From JALSRD01 sp964476595 (GTDB lineage Bacteria; Desulfobacterota; Desulfobacteria; Desulfobacterales; JALSRD01), in NCBI GenBank assembly GCA_964476595.1, contig CAYZCL010000175.1:36433-100432 (forward strand): a stretch of 64,000 bases of DNA. Reading direction: 5' to 3'. A program made the translations under genes and the position numbers. Numbering within the stretch: position 1 is the first letter of the stretch; each line of letters opens with the position of its first letter. The notes below the pieces were generated by a model. It saw nothing but the letters and a program-made list of their open reading frames with translations, was not told where the DNA came from and did not search any database. Of this stretch, positions 27,237-36,237 are shown one piece after another.

Positions 27237-27853
27237 GGCGATGGGCGTTTCCGCCACTTTCGTTTGAGCATCAGCATGCCGGGGCTGTTGTGCAGGTACA
27301 TCAGGGGAGACGACAGGCCCTTTTCCAGAAAGAATGCCTCCAGCCGGTCGAAGAGCACGGGGCGGTCCGGCCAGGTAAAGCCCCTGCGCCGCACCTCCAG
27401 TTCGCGCCAGGCCGCCGCCGCCTCCGGACGATCGGCGAAAACCTGCTCCTGCGCCGCGTCGCACAGGAACATGGCGCACACGATGGGCCGCACCCGCCAG
27501 CGGCAGCCGTCGGGCCCCAGGTAGACGCATTTGGGGCCGCCGGGGTCCTCCCGCAGCGTTTTCAGCAGCTCTTCGAGCGACGCCGGTTCGGAAACCAGCG
27601 CATTGACGACCACGTCGGCGAAAAAGGCGATGACACCCTCCCGGGAACAGCAGGCGCTGCGCGCACTCCGGTAACAGCGGTGCGAACAGACGACACTGAA
27701 GTTTTTCTTCAGGTAATCATCTACATCTTTTCGGAATAACAGGTAAGGCTGTATTTCTTCACGCAGGACTGCAACGCTTTCTTCGGGGAGTACGGCCAGT
27801 TGCCGCCTCACGGCCGCCAGGGTTTCGAACTGTTCACGGTTGTAAGGGTTCAT
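27233..27853 (-). CDS. YkgJ-like cysteine-cluster protein
   Basis: A 206-residue protein with eight cysteines in two groups: VCSHRCYRSARSACC near the middle and KCVYLGPDGCRWRVRPIVCAMFLC about 45 residues later. The pattern is that of the YkgJ/UPF0153 group, which probably binds zinc or an iron-sulfur centre; function is unknown. The ATG at 27853 starts the conserved part; an upstream in-frame start adds 36 unlikely residues. A candidate minus-strand promoter (TTGCGA-N16-TATGAT) lies at 27927-27954. It is coupled to the helicase by a 4-base overlap and sits divergent to the second PUFA synthase gene. Confidence 0.7.
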   Translation of the reverse strand: MNPYNREQFETLAAVRRQLAVLPEESVAVLREEIQPYLLFRKDVDDYLKKNFSVVCSHRCYRSARSACCSREGVIAFFADVVVNALVSEPASLEELLKTLREDPGGPKCVYLGPDGCRWRVRPIVCAMFLCDAAQEQVFADRPEAAAAWRELEVRRRGFTWPDRPVLFDRLEAFFLEKGLSSPLMYLHNSPGMLMLKRKWRKRPSP

Positions 27854-27926
27854 CGCGGGTCTGTCCCCTCTGGTTCCGGTGGACACGATGCATCCTGCGG
27901 TCGGTCTCTGCACCCGGTAAATCAGA

Positions 27927-27954
27927 ATCATATCATCTTCGTCCGCCTTCGCAA
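27927..27954 (-). promoter_or_regulatory. Promoter of the YkgJ-like/helicase pair
   Basis: On the minus strand: TTGCGA (27954-27949), a 16-base spacer and TATGAT (27932-27927). Confidence 0.5.
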
Positions 27955-28056
27955 AGGACAAACCCCGGCCGAAACGGCGCAGGCACGGTCACCGGGGAGC
28001 CCGGATGCGGCATTCCCCCTTCAGACGGCGAATTCGTTTCCGGCTGCCGGATATGC

Positions 28057-28085
28057 TTGCCATTGCCGCCCGGCTTCTGTATATA
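28057..28085 (+). promoter_or_regulatory. Promoter of the pfaC-oleABC operon
   Basis: TTGCCA at 28057-28062, a 17-base spacer and TATATA at 28080-28085, about 170 bases before the likely start codon. It implies that the second half of the lipid locus has its own transcript. Confidence 0.6.
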
Positions 28086-28254
28086 GAAAGGCTTCGTTGT
28101 GGTAAATTTCCGGGGTCACCTGCGGACACCCGGCCTGCAAGCAGACTGCCGTCAACCGGAAACCATCTTTACATACGCGAATCGGGAAACCCCCTTTCAG
28201 GGCCGAAGCGGGATAGGCCCTGCGCGAGGCTTCCCCCAAAGCCGAAACATCCAA

Positions 28255-31200
28255 ATGCCAGATTTTTCGCCCATCGCCGTCACCGACATGGCCGGCATCT
28301 TTCCCGCCGCACCCGACATCCGGCGTTTCTGGGAAAACATCGTGGCCGGGGTCGACGCGGCCGCCCCGGTGGATGCCGCGCGCTGGCCGGCCGCGCCGGA
28401 CATCATGGTGCGCCCCGGGCCGGTGCCCGACCACGCTTACGGCGACCGTTGCTGCCTGGTCCGCGAACCGGACCTCGACCGGCCGCCGGAAGGGCCTGTG
28501 CCGGCGGACTACGACCGCCTCGATCCGCTGCACAAGCTGGTGCTGCACACCGCCGCCGCCCTGATGGAAAACGCGCCGGACTTTTCCGGGCGGCGTGCGG
28601 GGCTGGTGCTGGCGGCCATCGCCCTGCCCACCGACGGCGCCTCCCGGCTGGCCGACGGCGTGGTCGGCGACCGTTTCGAGGACCTGCTCTTTCGACGTCC
28701 CCCCGCATTCGAGCGGCGACAGGTGCGGCGGCGCTGCGCCGCGGCCCGCGTGACCGCCTATCCCGGGGTGCTGGTGTCGCGCCTGCTGGGACTGGGCGGC
28801 GGAAACCTGACCCTGGACGCGGCCTGCGCCTCTTCGCTGTACGCCGTCAAGCTGGCCTGCGACGCCCTGGCCGAAGGCCGCGCCGACGTCATGGTGGCCG
28901 GCGGCGTGTCGCGTCCCGACTGCCTGTACACTCAGGTGGGCTTCAGCCAGCTGCAAGCGCTTTCGCGTTCCGGGCGCTGTGCGGCCTTCGACGCGCGCGC
29001 CGACGGCCTGGTGGTGGGCGAAGGCTGCGGCCTGTTGGTGCTCAGGCGACTGGACGACGCCCTGCGCCGGGGTGACACGATCCACGGCGTGATCCGCGGC
29101 ATCGGTCTTTCCAACGACATCCACGGCAGCCTGCTGGCCCCGGCCGGCGAAGGACAGCTGCGTGCCATGGGCCGCGCCTATCGCCTGGCGGGCTGGTCGC
29201 CCGACGAAGTGGACCTCATCGAGTGCCACGGCGCCGGCACGCCGGTGGGCGACGCCGTCGAAATCGGGAGCTACGTGCGGCTGTGGCGCGACCTGTCCTG
29301 GCAAAAGGGCCAGTGCGCCATCGGCTCCGTCAAGACCATGATCGGACACCTGCTGACGGCCGCCGGCGTCGCCGGCCTGATCAAGACCCTGCTGGCCCTG
29401 GAACACGCGACGCTGCCGCCCTCGCTGCACTTCCGGCGTCCGCCCGCGGACAGCCCGCTGCCGGAAAGCCCCTTCCGGGTCCAGATCGATGCCCGACCCT
29501 GGCGGCGCCGCGCCCCGGGTGTGCCCCGCCGTGCGGCGGTCAGCGCTTTCGGCTTCGGCGGCATCAACGCCCACCTGCTGCTGGAGGAGGGACCCGTCCG
29601 CGGGGAAGAGCCATCGCGCGGGACCCGCATCGGGGTCTGCCGTGCGCCGGCTGCAGCGCAACCCGTGCCCCGCGTCCCCGAACCGGTGGCCGTCGTGGGC
29701 CTGGGCGTCCACATCGGGCCCCTGGCCTCGCTGCAGGTTTTCGAAAGGGCCGTATTTTCAGGCCGGCCGGCTTTTGTCCCCCGGCCGCCGGACCGCTGGT
29801 TGGGCCTCGGTCCCGGCGCAGAGAAAATGCTGGGCCGGGCGGTCCGGCGCGGCGCCTGGGTGGAGCGCTTCGACCTGGACCTCAGCGGGTTCGGCACACC
29901 GCCCCGGGAAATCCCCGCAATCCTGCCCCAGCAGCTGCTCGCGCACCGGGCCTGCGCGGCGGCCATGCGCGACGCGGGCCTGCCGCTGCGGGGCCGCCGC
30001 CCCGACATGGGCGCCGTGCTCGGCATCTCCTTCGACATGCAGGCCACCGATTTTTGCCTGCGCTGGAAGCTGCACCGCCGCCTCCGGCGCTGGATCGCTG
30101 AACTTCACCCGCCCCTTTCCGATGAGGAAAGGGAACGCTGGCGGCGCCTGCTGCAGGATCACCTTGCGCCGCCCCTCGACGCCACCCGCACCCTGGGCGC
30201 CCTGGGATCGGTGGCGGCCAGTCGTGTGGCCAAACACCTGGGCCTGGGGGGACCCAGCTACGTGGTCTCGGCCGAGGAGGCTTCGGGCCTGGCGGCGCTT
30301 GAAATCGCCGTCGGCGCCCTGCAGCGCGGCGAACTGGCGGCGGCCCTGGTGGGTGCCGTGGACGTGGCCGGTGACCTCCGCAATGTGCTGCTGCAGGACT
30401 CCCTGCTGCGTCTGGCCTCCGGGGAGGAGGTGCGCCCCTTCGATGCCCGCGCCGACGGCACGCGCATCGGCGAGGGCGCCGTGGCGCTGGTCCTCAAGCG
30501 CCTGTCCGATGCGCGTGCCGACGGAGACCGCATCTACGCCCTGGTGCGCGCCGCCGGTTCGGCCGCCGGACTGCCGTCGGAAACCGTCGCGCAGACCTAC
30601 CGGCGCTCCCTGGAAGAGACTTTCAGGAGTGTCGACGACGGCCCGCGGGGCATCGGCCTGGTAGCGGCCCACGGCTGTGCAGACCCCGCCCTGGACCGCG
30701 TGGAGCTCGAGGTGCTGCAGCGCTTCCTGGCCCCCGTAGCCGATCCCTGCTCGGTGGCCCTGGGATCCCTCGCGGGCCTGGTGGGCCACACCGGCGCCGC
30801 CGCCGGACTGGCCGCGGTCGCCAAGGCCTGCCTGTGCCTGCACCGCTGCCTGCTGCCGCCCCTTGCCGGCTACCGCAGCGCCCCCGAGGGCACGTGGTCG
30901 ACGGAGGTTTTTCACGTGCCGCGCGGGGCCCAGTACTGGCCCTCGGGCGGCGGCCCGCGCCGGGCGCTTTCGGCCGCCGTCACCGTCGACGGCCACTGCG
31001 CACACGTTCTGCTGGAAGGTGCGCCGGCGCCCGGTGAAAAGACGTCGGCGCGCAGGGCCGTCACCCTCGAAAGCCCTGCCGGCGTGCGCACGGCGGCCCT
31101 CTTCGTGGTGGACGCCGTCGACCGCGACGAGCTGTCCCGGGCCGTGCAAAGCCTCGGGGACCGGCTGCGCGTCTGGGCCGCGGACGGACTCTCGCCGGCG

Positions 31201-34200
31201 CGCGCCGCGGCGCGCTGGCGGTCCGAGTGTCCGCCCGACCCGGACCGTCCCGTGGCCGCCGCGCTGGTGGCTGCCGACCACCAGCGGCTGCAGTCACGCC
31301 TGGACGACTTCGCGTCCGTTTCCGGCGACCGGCCGATCCCGGGCATCTATGTCACCCCGCGCGATCCGCTCCCCCGGGGACGCATCGCCTTCGTCTACCC
31401 GGGGTCCGGAAACCAGTACCTGGGCATGATGCGCCGCCTGGGCGCCTGCTGGCCGGAGGTCTTCCGGCGCCTGGAGCGCGACAGCCGTGATTTTACGCGC
31501 CAGCTGCGTCCGGCGCAGGCTTTTCCCCGCCTTCGCGACTGGCCCCCGGACTGGGAGAAACGTGCCGCCGGGGGGCTCGACGAACCGCTCAACGTGATCT
31601 GCACGCAGATCATATTCGGGTCGGCCATGACCGAAATCGTGCGCCGCCTGGGCATCGAACCGCACGCCGCCATCGGCTACAGCCTGGGCGAGACCGCGGC
31701 CCTTTTCGCCCTGGGATTCTGGCGCCGGCGCGACGAGATGATGGACCGCGCCCTTTCCGGGGACCTCTTCACCCGCCAGCTGGCCGGTCCCTGCCTTGCG
31801 GCCCGCAAGGCCTGGGGCGTTTCCGAACAGGCCGATTTCCGCTGGGCCACGGCGCTGGTCAACCGTCCGGCGGAGGCAATCAAAACGCGGCTTGCCGATT
31901 TTCCCCACGTACGCCTGCTGATCGTCAACACCGACCGCCAGTGCGTCGTGGGCGGGGCGCACGACCAGGTGCGCCGCCTGATCGCCGCCCTGGACTGCGA
32001 CGCCGTCTTCCTCAGGGGCGTCACCAGCGTGCACTGCGACGCTGTGACCCCGGTGCGCGATGCCTACCGCCGGCTGCACCTGATGGAGACCCACCCGGTG
32101 CCGGGAGTCGATTTTTACGGCTGTGCCCGGGCCGGCGTCTACGTCCCCTCCCGCGCGTCGGCCGCCGACGCCATCCTGGCGCAGGCACTGCACGGTTTCG
32201 ATTTCCCCCGCCTGGTCCGCCGGGCCTACGACGACGGGGTGCGGTTTTTCCTGGAGATGGGGCCCCAGAACTCCTGCACGCGCATGATCGACGCCATCCT
32301 GGCAGACCGGCCGCACCTGGCGGCCTCGGCCAGCACCGCCGGCCGCGACGAATCCGAGTGTGTGCTTCACCTGGCGGCGCAGCTGGCGGCCTGGCGCCTT
32401 CCGGTCCGCGTCGAGGCGCTTAACGGCCGCGGGGCTGAAGAGACCGAGACGGCGGCGCCCGGCGTAACGGTGCGCGTGGGGCGGCGCATCACGGTTTCCG
32501 ACGAACTGCGCGCGCCCCTTGAAAAGCGCGTCCCCGCGACCGATCCGCAGCCCCCGGTCCCGCCGCAGGCAGCCGGCGACGCCCCGGCCGCCCAGGAGCC
32601 GCCCCCCGCCGCCGCAGACCCCCTGGTGGAGGACCTGGTGGAAGCCAGCCGCGCCACGGCCGAGGCCCACCGGCGTTTTCTGGACCTTTCCCGCGAAAAC
32701 CTCCGCATCTACAGCGAAAACCTGGCCCTGGAGGCGCGGCTTTACCGGCGTCTGCTGCGGGAAGGATCTTCCGGCGAAGCCCCGGAAACATCCCGGCCGG
32801 CTCCGGCCTTTACCCGCGAGATGTGCATGGAGTTCGCCGTGGGCAGCGTGGCGCGCGTGCTGGGACCCGAGTTCGCCCGGGTGGACGGGTACCGCGTGCG
32901 GGTGCGCCTGCCCGATGAACCCCTCATGCTGGTGGACCGCATCCTCGAAGTGGAGGGCGAAAAGGGTTCGCTCGCTGCGGGCCGGGTGGTCACCGAACAC
33001 GACGTGCTTCCGGGCGCCTGGTACCTGGACGGCGGACGCGCACCGGTGTGCATCTCGGTGGAGGCCGGGCAGGCCGACCTCTTCCTGTGCGCCTACCTGG
33101 GCATCGACCTGGCCGTACGCGGCGAGCGCGCCTACCGCCTGCTGGACGCCGAGGTCACCTTTCACCGCGGCCTGCCGCGGCCCGGCGAGACCATCCGCTA
33201 CGAGATCCACATCGACCGTTTCGTCAAACAGGGCGACACCTGGCTGTTCTTCTTCCGCTTCGACGGTACCATCGGCGGCCGTCCCCTGATCACCATGCGA
33301 AACGGCTGTGCCGGGTTTTTCACGGCCGCCGAAATCGAGGCTTCGGGCGGCATCGTGCTCACCGCGGAGGAAAAGCGCCCCCGGCCCGGCCGCCGCCCGC
33401 CCGGGCGGCACACGCCGGCACCTTTCACACACACCGAGGCATGCAGCGACGACCAGTTGGAGGCCCTGCGCCGCGGCGACCTGGAAGCCGCCTTCGGCGG
33501 CGCTTTCGCCGGCCGCCGCCTCGCGCCCGGCCTGCACCTGCCGGGGGGCCGCATGAAGCTCATCGACCGGGTGCCGGAGATGACGCCCGCCGGCGGTCGC
33601 TACGGCCTGGGCCTGATCCGCGCCGAGGCCGACATCCACCCCGACGACTGGTTCCTGACCTGCCACTTCGTCGACGACCGCGTCATGCCCGGCACCCTGA
33701 TGTACGAGTGCTGCGCGCACACGCTGCGCGTCCTGCTGCAGCGTATGGGCTGGATCAGCGACAACCCGGAGGCCTGTTACGAGCCGGTGATCGGCATCCG
33801 CAGCCGGCTGAAGTGCCGCGGGCCGGTGACCCCCGACACCCGCAAGGTGCTCTACGAGGTGGAAATCAAGGAACTAGGCTGGGACCCGGAGCCTTTCGCC
33901 GTGGCCGACGCCCACATGTACGCCGACGGACGCTGCATCGTGCGCTTCGAGGACATGTCCATCCGCATGACCGGGGTCGGCCGCGCCGACATCGAAGCGG
34001 GCTGGCAGGCGCCGGCACCGTCGCTCGTCTGCGACCGCGGACAGATCGAAGCCTATGCCTTCGGAAAGCCCTCGCGCTGTTTCGGCGAGGCTTACCGGGT
34101 GTTCGACGAAGGGCGCTTCCTGGCGCGGCTGCCGTCACCGCCTTTTCTGTTCGTCGACCGCGTCACCTCGGCCGAACCCCCGCCCATGGAACTGGCCCCC

Positions 34201-35178
34201 GGGGGATGGATCGAGGCTTGTCACGACCTTTCGGCCGACAACTGGTATTTCACCGCCGAACGCACCGGCGTGATGCCCTACAGCGTGCTGCTGGAATGCG
34301 CCCTGCAGCCCTGCGGCTGGCTGGCGGCCTACCTGGGATCGGCACTGCGCAGCCGGCACAAGCTGCAGTTCCGCAACCTGGGCGGCACGGCCGTCATTCA
34401 TCGCGACGTGCCGGCCGGCGACGGCCTGCTGCGCATGCGCGCACGCCTGACCCATGTTTCCGAAGCCGCCGCCATGATCATCGAGCACTTCGATTTCGAG
34501 GTGTTCCTGGGAGACGACCCGTTGTACGGCGGAACGACCTACTTCGGCTTCTTCACGCCCGAGGCGCTGTCGCGCCAGAAGGGAATCGCCGACGCCCCGG
34601 GGCGCGCGTGGCAGCCGGATCGAGAAGCCTGCCGCCGCGCGCCGGTCCCCGACCTGCCGGACGATCCGCCTTTCACACCGGCCGACGCCGCCTCCCGGCA
34701 GCCCCCCCCGGGCGGCGCGCGACTGCCCTCCCGGGCGCTGCGCATGCTCGACCGCATCGACTGTTTCATTCCCAACGGCGGTCCCCACGGACTGGGTTTC
34801 ATCCGCGGGGTGAAAACGGTCGACCCCGACGAGTGGTTTTTCAAGGCCCATTTCCACCAGGACCCGGTGTGGCCGGGTTCCCTGGGCATCGAGGCTTTCC
34901 TGCTGCTGGTGAAATGTGCCGCCCTGCAGCGTTGGCCGCAACAAGCCGCAAGGGGCCGGTTTTCGTTGGTCACCGGTCGCAAGCATGAGTGGATCTACCG
35001 CGGCCAGGTGACACCGGAGGCCCGCAGCGTGACGGTGGAGGCCGTCATTACGCGCGCGGTGCAAAACCCATTTCCCATGATGCTGGCCACCGGGTTTCTG
35101 AAAGTCGACGGCCTCTACATTTACGAAATGCGGGACTTTGGCATCGCCCTGCTTCCACCATCACCGGATACCGATTGA
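28255..35178 (+). CDS. pfaC: PfaC/Pfa3-like PUFA synthase: KS-CLF-AT-DH-DH
   Basis: A 2307-residue synthase. Ketosynthase, about residues 1-440: Cys191 in DAACASSL, His325 in ECHGAGT and His365 in MIGHLLTAAG. The chain length factor, about 475-930, is a degenerate ketosynthase in which the active cysteine is replaced by glutamate (VSAEEASG, near residue 675). The acyltransferase, about 1040-1400, has YPGSGNQYLGM and Ser1143 in GYSLGE. From about 1520 to the end lie four hotdog folds, that is two FabA-like dehydratase units. The catalytic His occurs in CHFVDDRVMPG (about 1804) and AHFHQDPVWPG (about 2199). KS-CLF-AT-DH-DH is the myxobacterial Pfa3 layout, but the C-terminal acylglycerol acyltransferase of those proteins is missing. 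oleA starts 6 bases after the stop. The start is uncertain: no good ribosome site precedes ATG 28255. Confidence 0.92.
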   Translation: MPDFSPIAVTDMAGIFPAAPDIRRFWENIVAGVDAAAPVDAARWPAAPDIMVRPGPVPDHAYGDRCCLVREPDLDRPPEGPVPADYDRLDPLHKLVLHTAAALMENAPDFSGRRAGLVLAAIALPTDGASRLADGVVGDRFEDLLFRRPPAFERRQVRRRCAAARVTAYPGVLVSRLLGLGGGNLTLDAACASSLYAVKLACDALAEGRADVMVAGGVSRPDCLYTQVGFSQLQALSRSGRCAAFDARADGLVVGEGCGLLVLRRLDDALRRGDTIHGVIRGIGLSNDIHGSLLAPAGEGQLRAMGRAYRLAGWSPDEVDLIECHGAGTPVGDAVEIGSYVRLWRDLSWQKGQCAIGSVKTMIGHLLTAAGVAGLIKTLLALEHATLPPSLHFRRPPADSPLPESPFRVQIDARPWRRRAPGVPRRAAVSAFGFGGINAHLLLEEGPVRGEEPSRGTRIGVCRAPAAAQPVPRVPEPVAVVGLGVHIGPLASLQVFERAVFSGRPAFVPRPPDRWLGLGPGAEKMLGRAVRRGAWVERFDLDLSGFGTPPREIPAILPQQLLAHRACAAAMRDAGLPLRGRRPDMGAVLGISFDMQATDFCLRWKLHRRLRRWIAELHPPLSDEERERWRRLLQDHLAPPLDATRTLGALGSVAASRVAKHLGLGGPSYVVSAEEASGLAALEIAVGALQRGELAAALVGAVDVAGDLRNVLLQDSLLRLASGEEVRPFDARADGTRIGEGAVALVLKRLSDARADGDRIYALVRAAGSAAGLPSETVAQTYRRSLEETFRSVDDGPRGIGLVAAHGCADPALDRVELEVLQRFLAPVADPCSVALGSLAGLVGHTGAAAGLAAVAKACLCLHRCLLPPLAGYRSAPEGTWSTEVFHVPRGAQYWPSGGGPRRALSAAVTVDGHCAHVLLEGAPAPGEKTSARRAVTLESPAGVRTAALFVVDAVDRDELSRAVQSLGDRLRVWAADGLSPARAAARWRSECPPDPDRPVAAALVAADHQRLQSRLDDFASVSGDRPIPGIYVTPRDPLPRGRIAFVYPGSGNQYLGMMRRLGACWPEVFRRLERDSRDFTRQLRPAQAFPRLRDWPPDWEKRAAGGLDEPLNVICTQIIFGSAMTEIVRRLGIEPHAAIGYSLGETAALFALGFWRRRDEMMDRALSGDLFTRQLAGPCLAARKAWGVSEQADFRWATALVNRPAEAIKTRLADFPHVRLLIVNTDRQCVVGGAHDQVRRLIAALDCDAVFLRGVTSVHCDAVTPVRDAYRRLHLMETHPVPGVDFYGCARAGVYVPSRASAADAILAQALHGFDFPRLVRRAYDDGVRFFLEMGPQNSCTRMIDAILADRPHLAASASTAGRDESECVLHLAAQLAAWRLPVRVEALNGRGAEETETAAPGVTVRVGRRITVSDELRAPLEKRVPATDPQPPVPPQAAGDAPAAQEPPPAAADPLVEDLVEASRATAEAHRRFLDLSRENLRIYSENLALEARLYRRLLREGSSGEAPETSRPAPAFTREMCMEFAVGSVARVLGPEFARVDGYRVRVRLPDEPLMLVDRILEVEGEKGSLAAGRVVTEHDVLPGAWYLDGGRAPVCISVEAGQADLFLCAYLGIDLAVRGERAYRLLDAEVTFHRGLPRPGETIRYEIHIDRFVKQGDTWLFFFRFDGTIGGRPLITMRNGCAGFFTAAEIEASGGIVLTAEEKRPRPGRRPPGRHTPAPFTHTEACSDDQLEALRRGDLEAAFGGAFAGRRLAPGLHLPGGRMKLIDRVPEMTPAGGRYGLGLIRAEADIHPDDWFLTCHFVDDRVMPGTLMYECCAHTLRVLLQRMGWISDNPEACYEPVIGIRSRLKCRGPVTPDTRKVLYEVEIKELGWDPEPFAVADAHMYADGRCIVRFEDMSIRMTGVGRADIEAGWQAPAPSLVCDRGQIEAYAFGKPSRCFGEAYRVFDEGRFLARLPSPPFLFVDRVTSAEPPPMELAPGGWIEACHDLSADNWYFTAERTGVMPYSVLLECALQPCGWLAAYLGSALRSRHKLQFRNLGGTAVIHRDVPAGDGLLRMRARLTHVSEAAAMIIEHFDFEVFLGDDPLYGGTTYFGFFTPEALSRQKGIADAPGRAWQPDREACRRAPVPDLPDDPPFTPADAASRQPPPGGARLPSRALRMLDRIDCFIPNGGPHGLGFIRGVKTVDPDEWFFKAHFHQDPVWPGSLGIEAFLLLVKCAALQRWPQQAARGRFSLVTGRKHEWIYRGQVTPEARSVTVEAVITRAVQNPFPMMLATGFLKVDGLYIYEMRDFGIALLPPSPDTD

Positions 35179-35184
35179 AACGTT

Positions 35185-36237
35185 ATGCGATTTGACCATG
35201 TCCACATCGACAGCTTCGGCTACGAACTGCCGCCCAACGTTCTGCTGAGCGAGGACCTGGAGGAGCGGCTGGAGCCCCTCTACCGCAAGCTGCACTTCCA
35301 GAAGGGCCAGTTGGAGGCCCTCACCGGGGTGCAGGAACGCCGCCTGTGGGATCCCGGCTTCACCATGACCGAAGGCGCCGTCCGCGCCGGGCGCAAGGCC
35401 TTGGCGGCATCGTCGGTGGCGCCCGGAGACATCGGCATGCTGGTCTACGGCGGCGTCTGCCGCGACTGGCGCGAACCGGCCACGGCCTGCGAGGTCGCCC
35501 ACCGCCTGGGGCTGCCGGCCGACAACCAGATCTTCGACCTGTCCAACGCCTGCCTGGGGGTGCTCAACGGCATGCTGCAGGTGGCGGCGGCCATCGAGCT
35601 GGGCCACATCCGCGCCGGGCTGGTGGTCTCCTGCGAGTCTTCGCGCGACATCATCGATGTTTCGGTGCGCCGCCTGGTGGAAAACCCGGACATGGAACTT
35701 TTCAAGAAGACCATCGCCACCTTGACGGGCGGCTCCGGGGCCGTGGCCGTCGTCCTGGCGGGCGGCGACGCCGGCCGCGGCCACCGACTGGCCGGCGGCG
35801 TGGTGCGCAGCGACCCGGCGCGCTACGGCCTGTGCCGCTGGGGTTCGGGACCACCGCTCTCGGAGCCCGGCGAGCAGGTCATGGAAACCGATTCGGTGGC
35901 CGTGCTGACCCACGGCGTGGCCCTGGGCAGGAAAACCTACACGGCCTTCACCCGCGAACTGGGATGGAACGCGGGCCCCGACAAGGTCATCTGCCACCAG
36001 GTGGGCGCCACCCACCAGCGCACCATCCTGCAGGAACTGGGCATCCCGGCCACCCGGGACTTCTCCACCTTCACGTTCCTGGGAAACATCGGCACGGTCT
36101 CACTGCCCGTCACGGCCGCCATCGCCCACGAGCGCGGTTTCCTGGCGCCCGGCGACCGGGTGGCCTTCCTGGGCATCGGCAGCGGTCTCAACTGCCTCAT
36201 GCTGGGCATCGAGTGGGGCCGAACGGCGACGGCATGA
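35185..36237 (+). CDS. oleA: OleA-like head-to-head acyl condensing thiolase
   Basis: A 350-residue thiolase-fold enzyme. The catalytic triad is visible: Cys in SNACLGVLNGM, His in ICHQVGATHQRTI and Asn in FLGNIGTVSLP. Overall it fits OleA rather than FabH: it is followed by oleB and oleC, and its N-terminal segment YRKLHFQKGQLEALTGVQER is OleA-like. OleA joins two fatty acyl thioesters in a Claisen condensation to give a 2-alkyl-3-keto acid. The gene starts 6 bases behind the PUFA dehydratase protein, which strongly suggests that at least one substrate is the PUFA chain. Whether it takes acyl-CoA or acyl-ACP cannot be read from sequence. Its stop overlaps oleB (ATGA). Confidence 0.88.
   Translation: MRFDHVHIDSFGYELPPNVLLSEDLEERLEPLYRKLHFQKGQLEALTGVQERRLWDPGFTMTEGAVRAGRKALAASSVAPGDIGMLVYGGVCRDWREPATACEVAHRLGLPADNQIFDLSNACLGVLNGMLQVAAAIELGHIRAGLVVSCESSRDIIDVSVRRLVENPDMELFKKTIATLTGGSGAVAVVLAGGDAGRGHRLAGGVVRSDPARYGLCRWGSGPPLSEPGEQVMETDSVAVLTHGVALGRKTYTAFTRELGWNAGPDKVICHQVGATHQRTILQELGIPATRDFSTFTFLGNIGTVSLPVTAAIAHERGFLAPGDRVAFLGIGSGLNCLMLGIEWGRTATA

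Larger units (their letters stand above)
27854..28254. other. Divergent promoter region
   Basis: A 401-base gap between the cysteine-cluster gene (minus) and the second PUFA synthase gene (plus). It carries one promoter for each direction (27927-27954 minus, 28057-28085 plus). No other structure is evident. Confidence 0.55.

Noticed and set aside
29758..33720. Several 500-800 codon frames opposite pfaC
   Set aside because: Pfa3-like domains are unmistakable on the plus strand; the opposite frames are low-complexity shadows.
34700..35178. C-terminal AGPAT domain in the Pfa3-like protein, as in myxobacteria
   Set aside because: The segment is a FabA-like hotdog with AHFHQDPVWPG; no HxxxxD acyltransferase motif follows before the stop.
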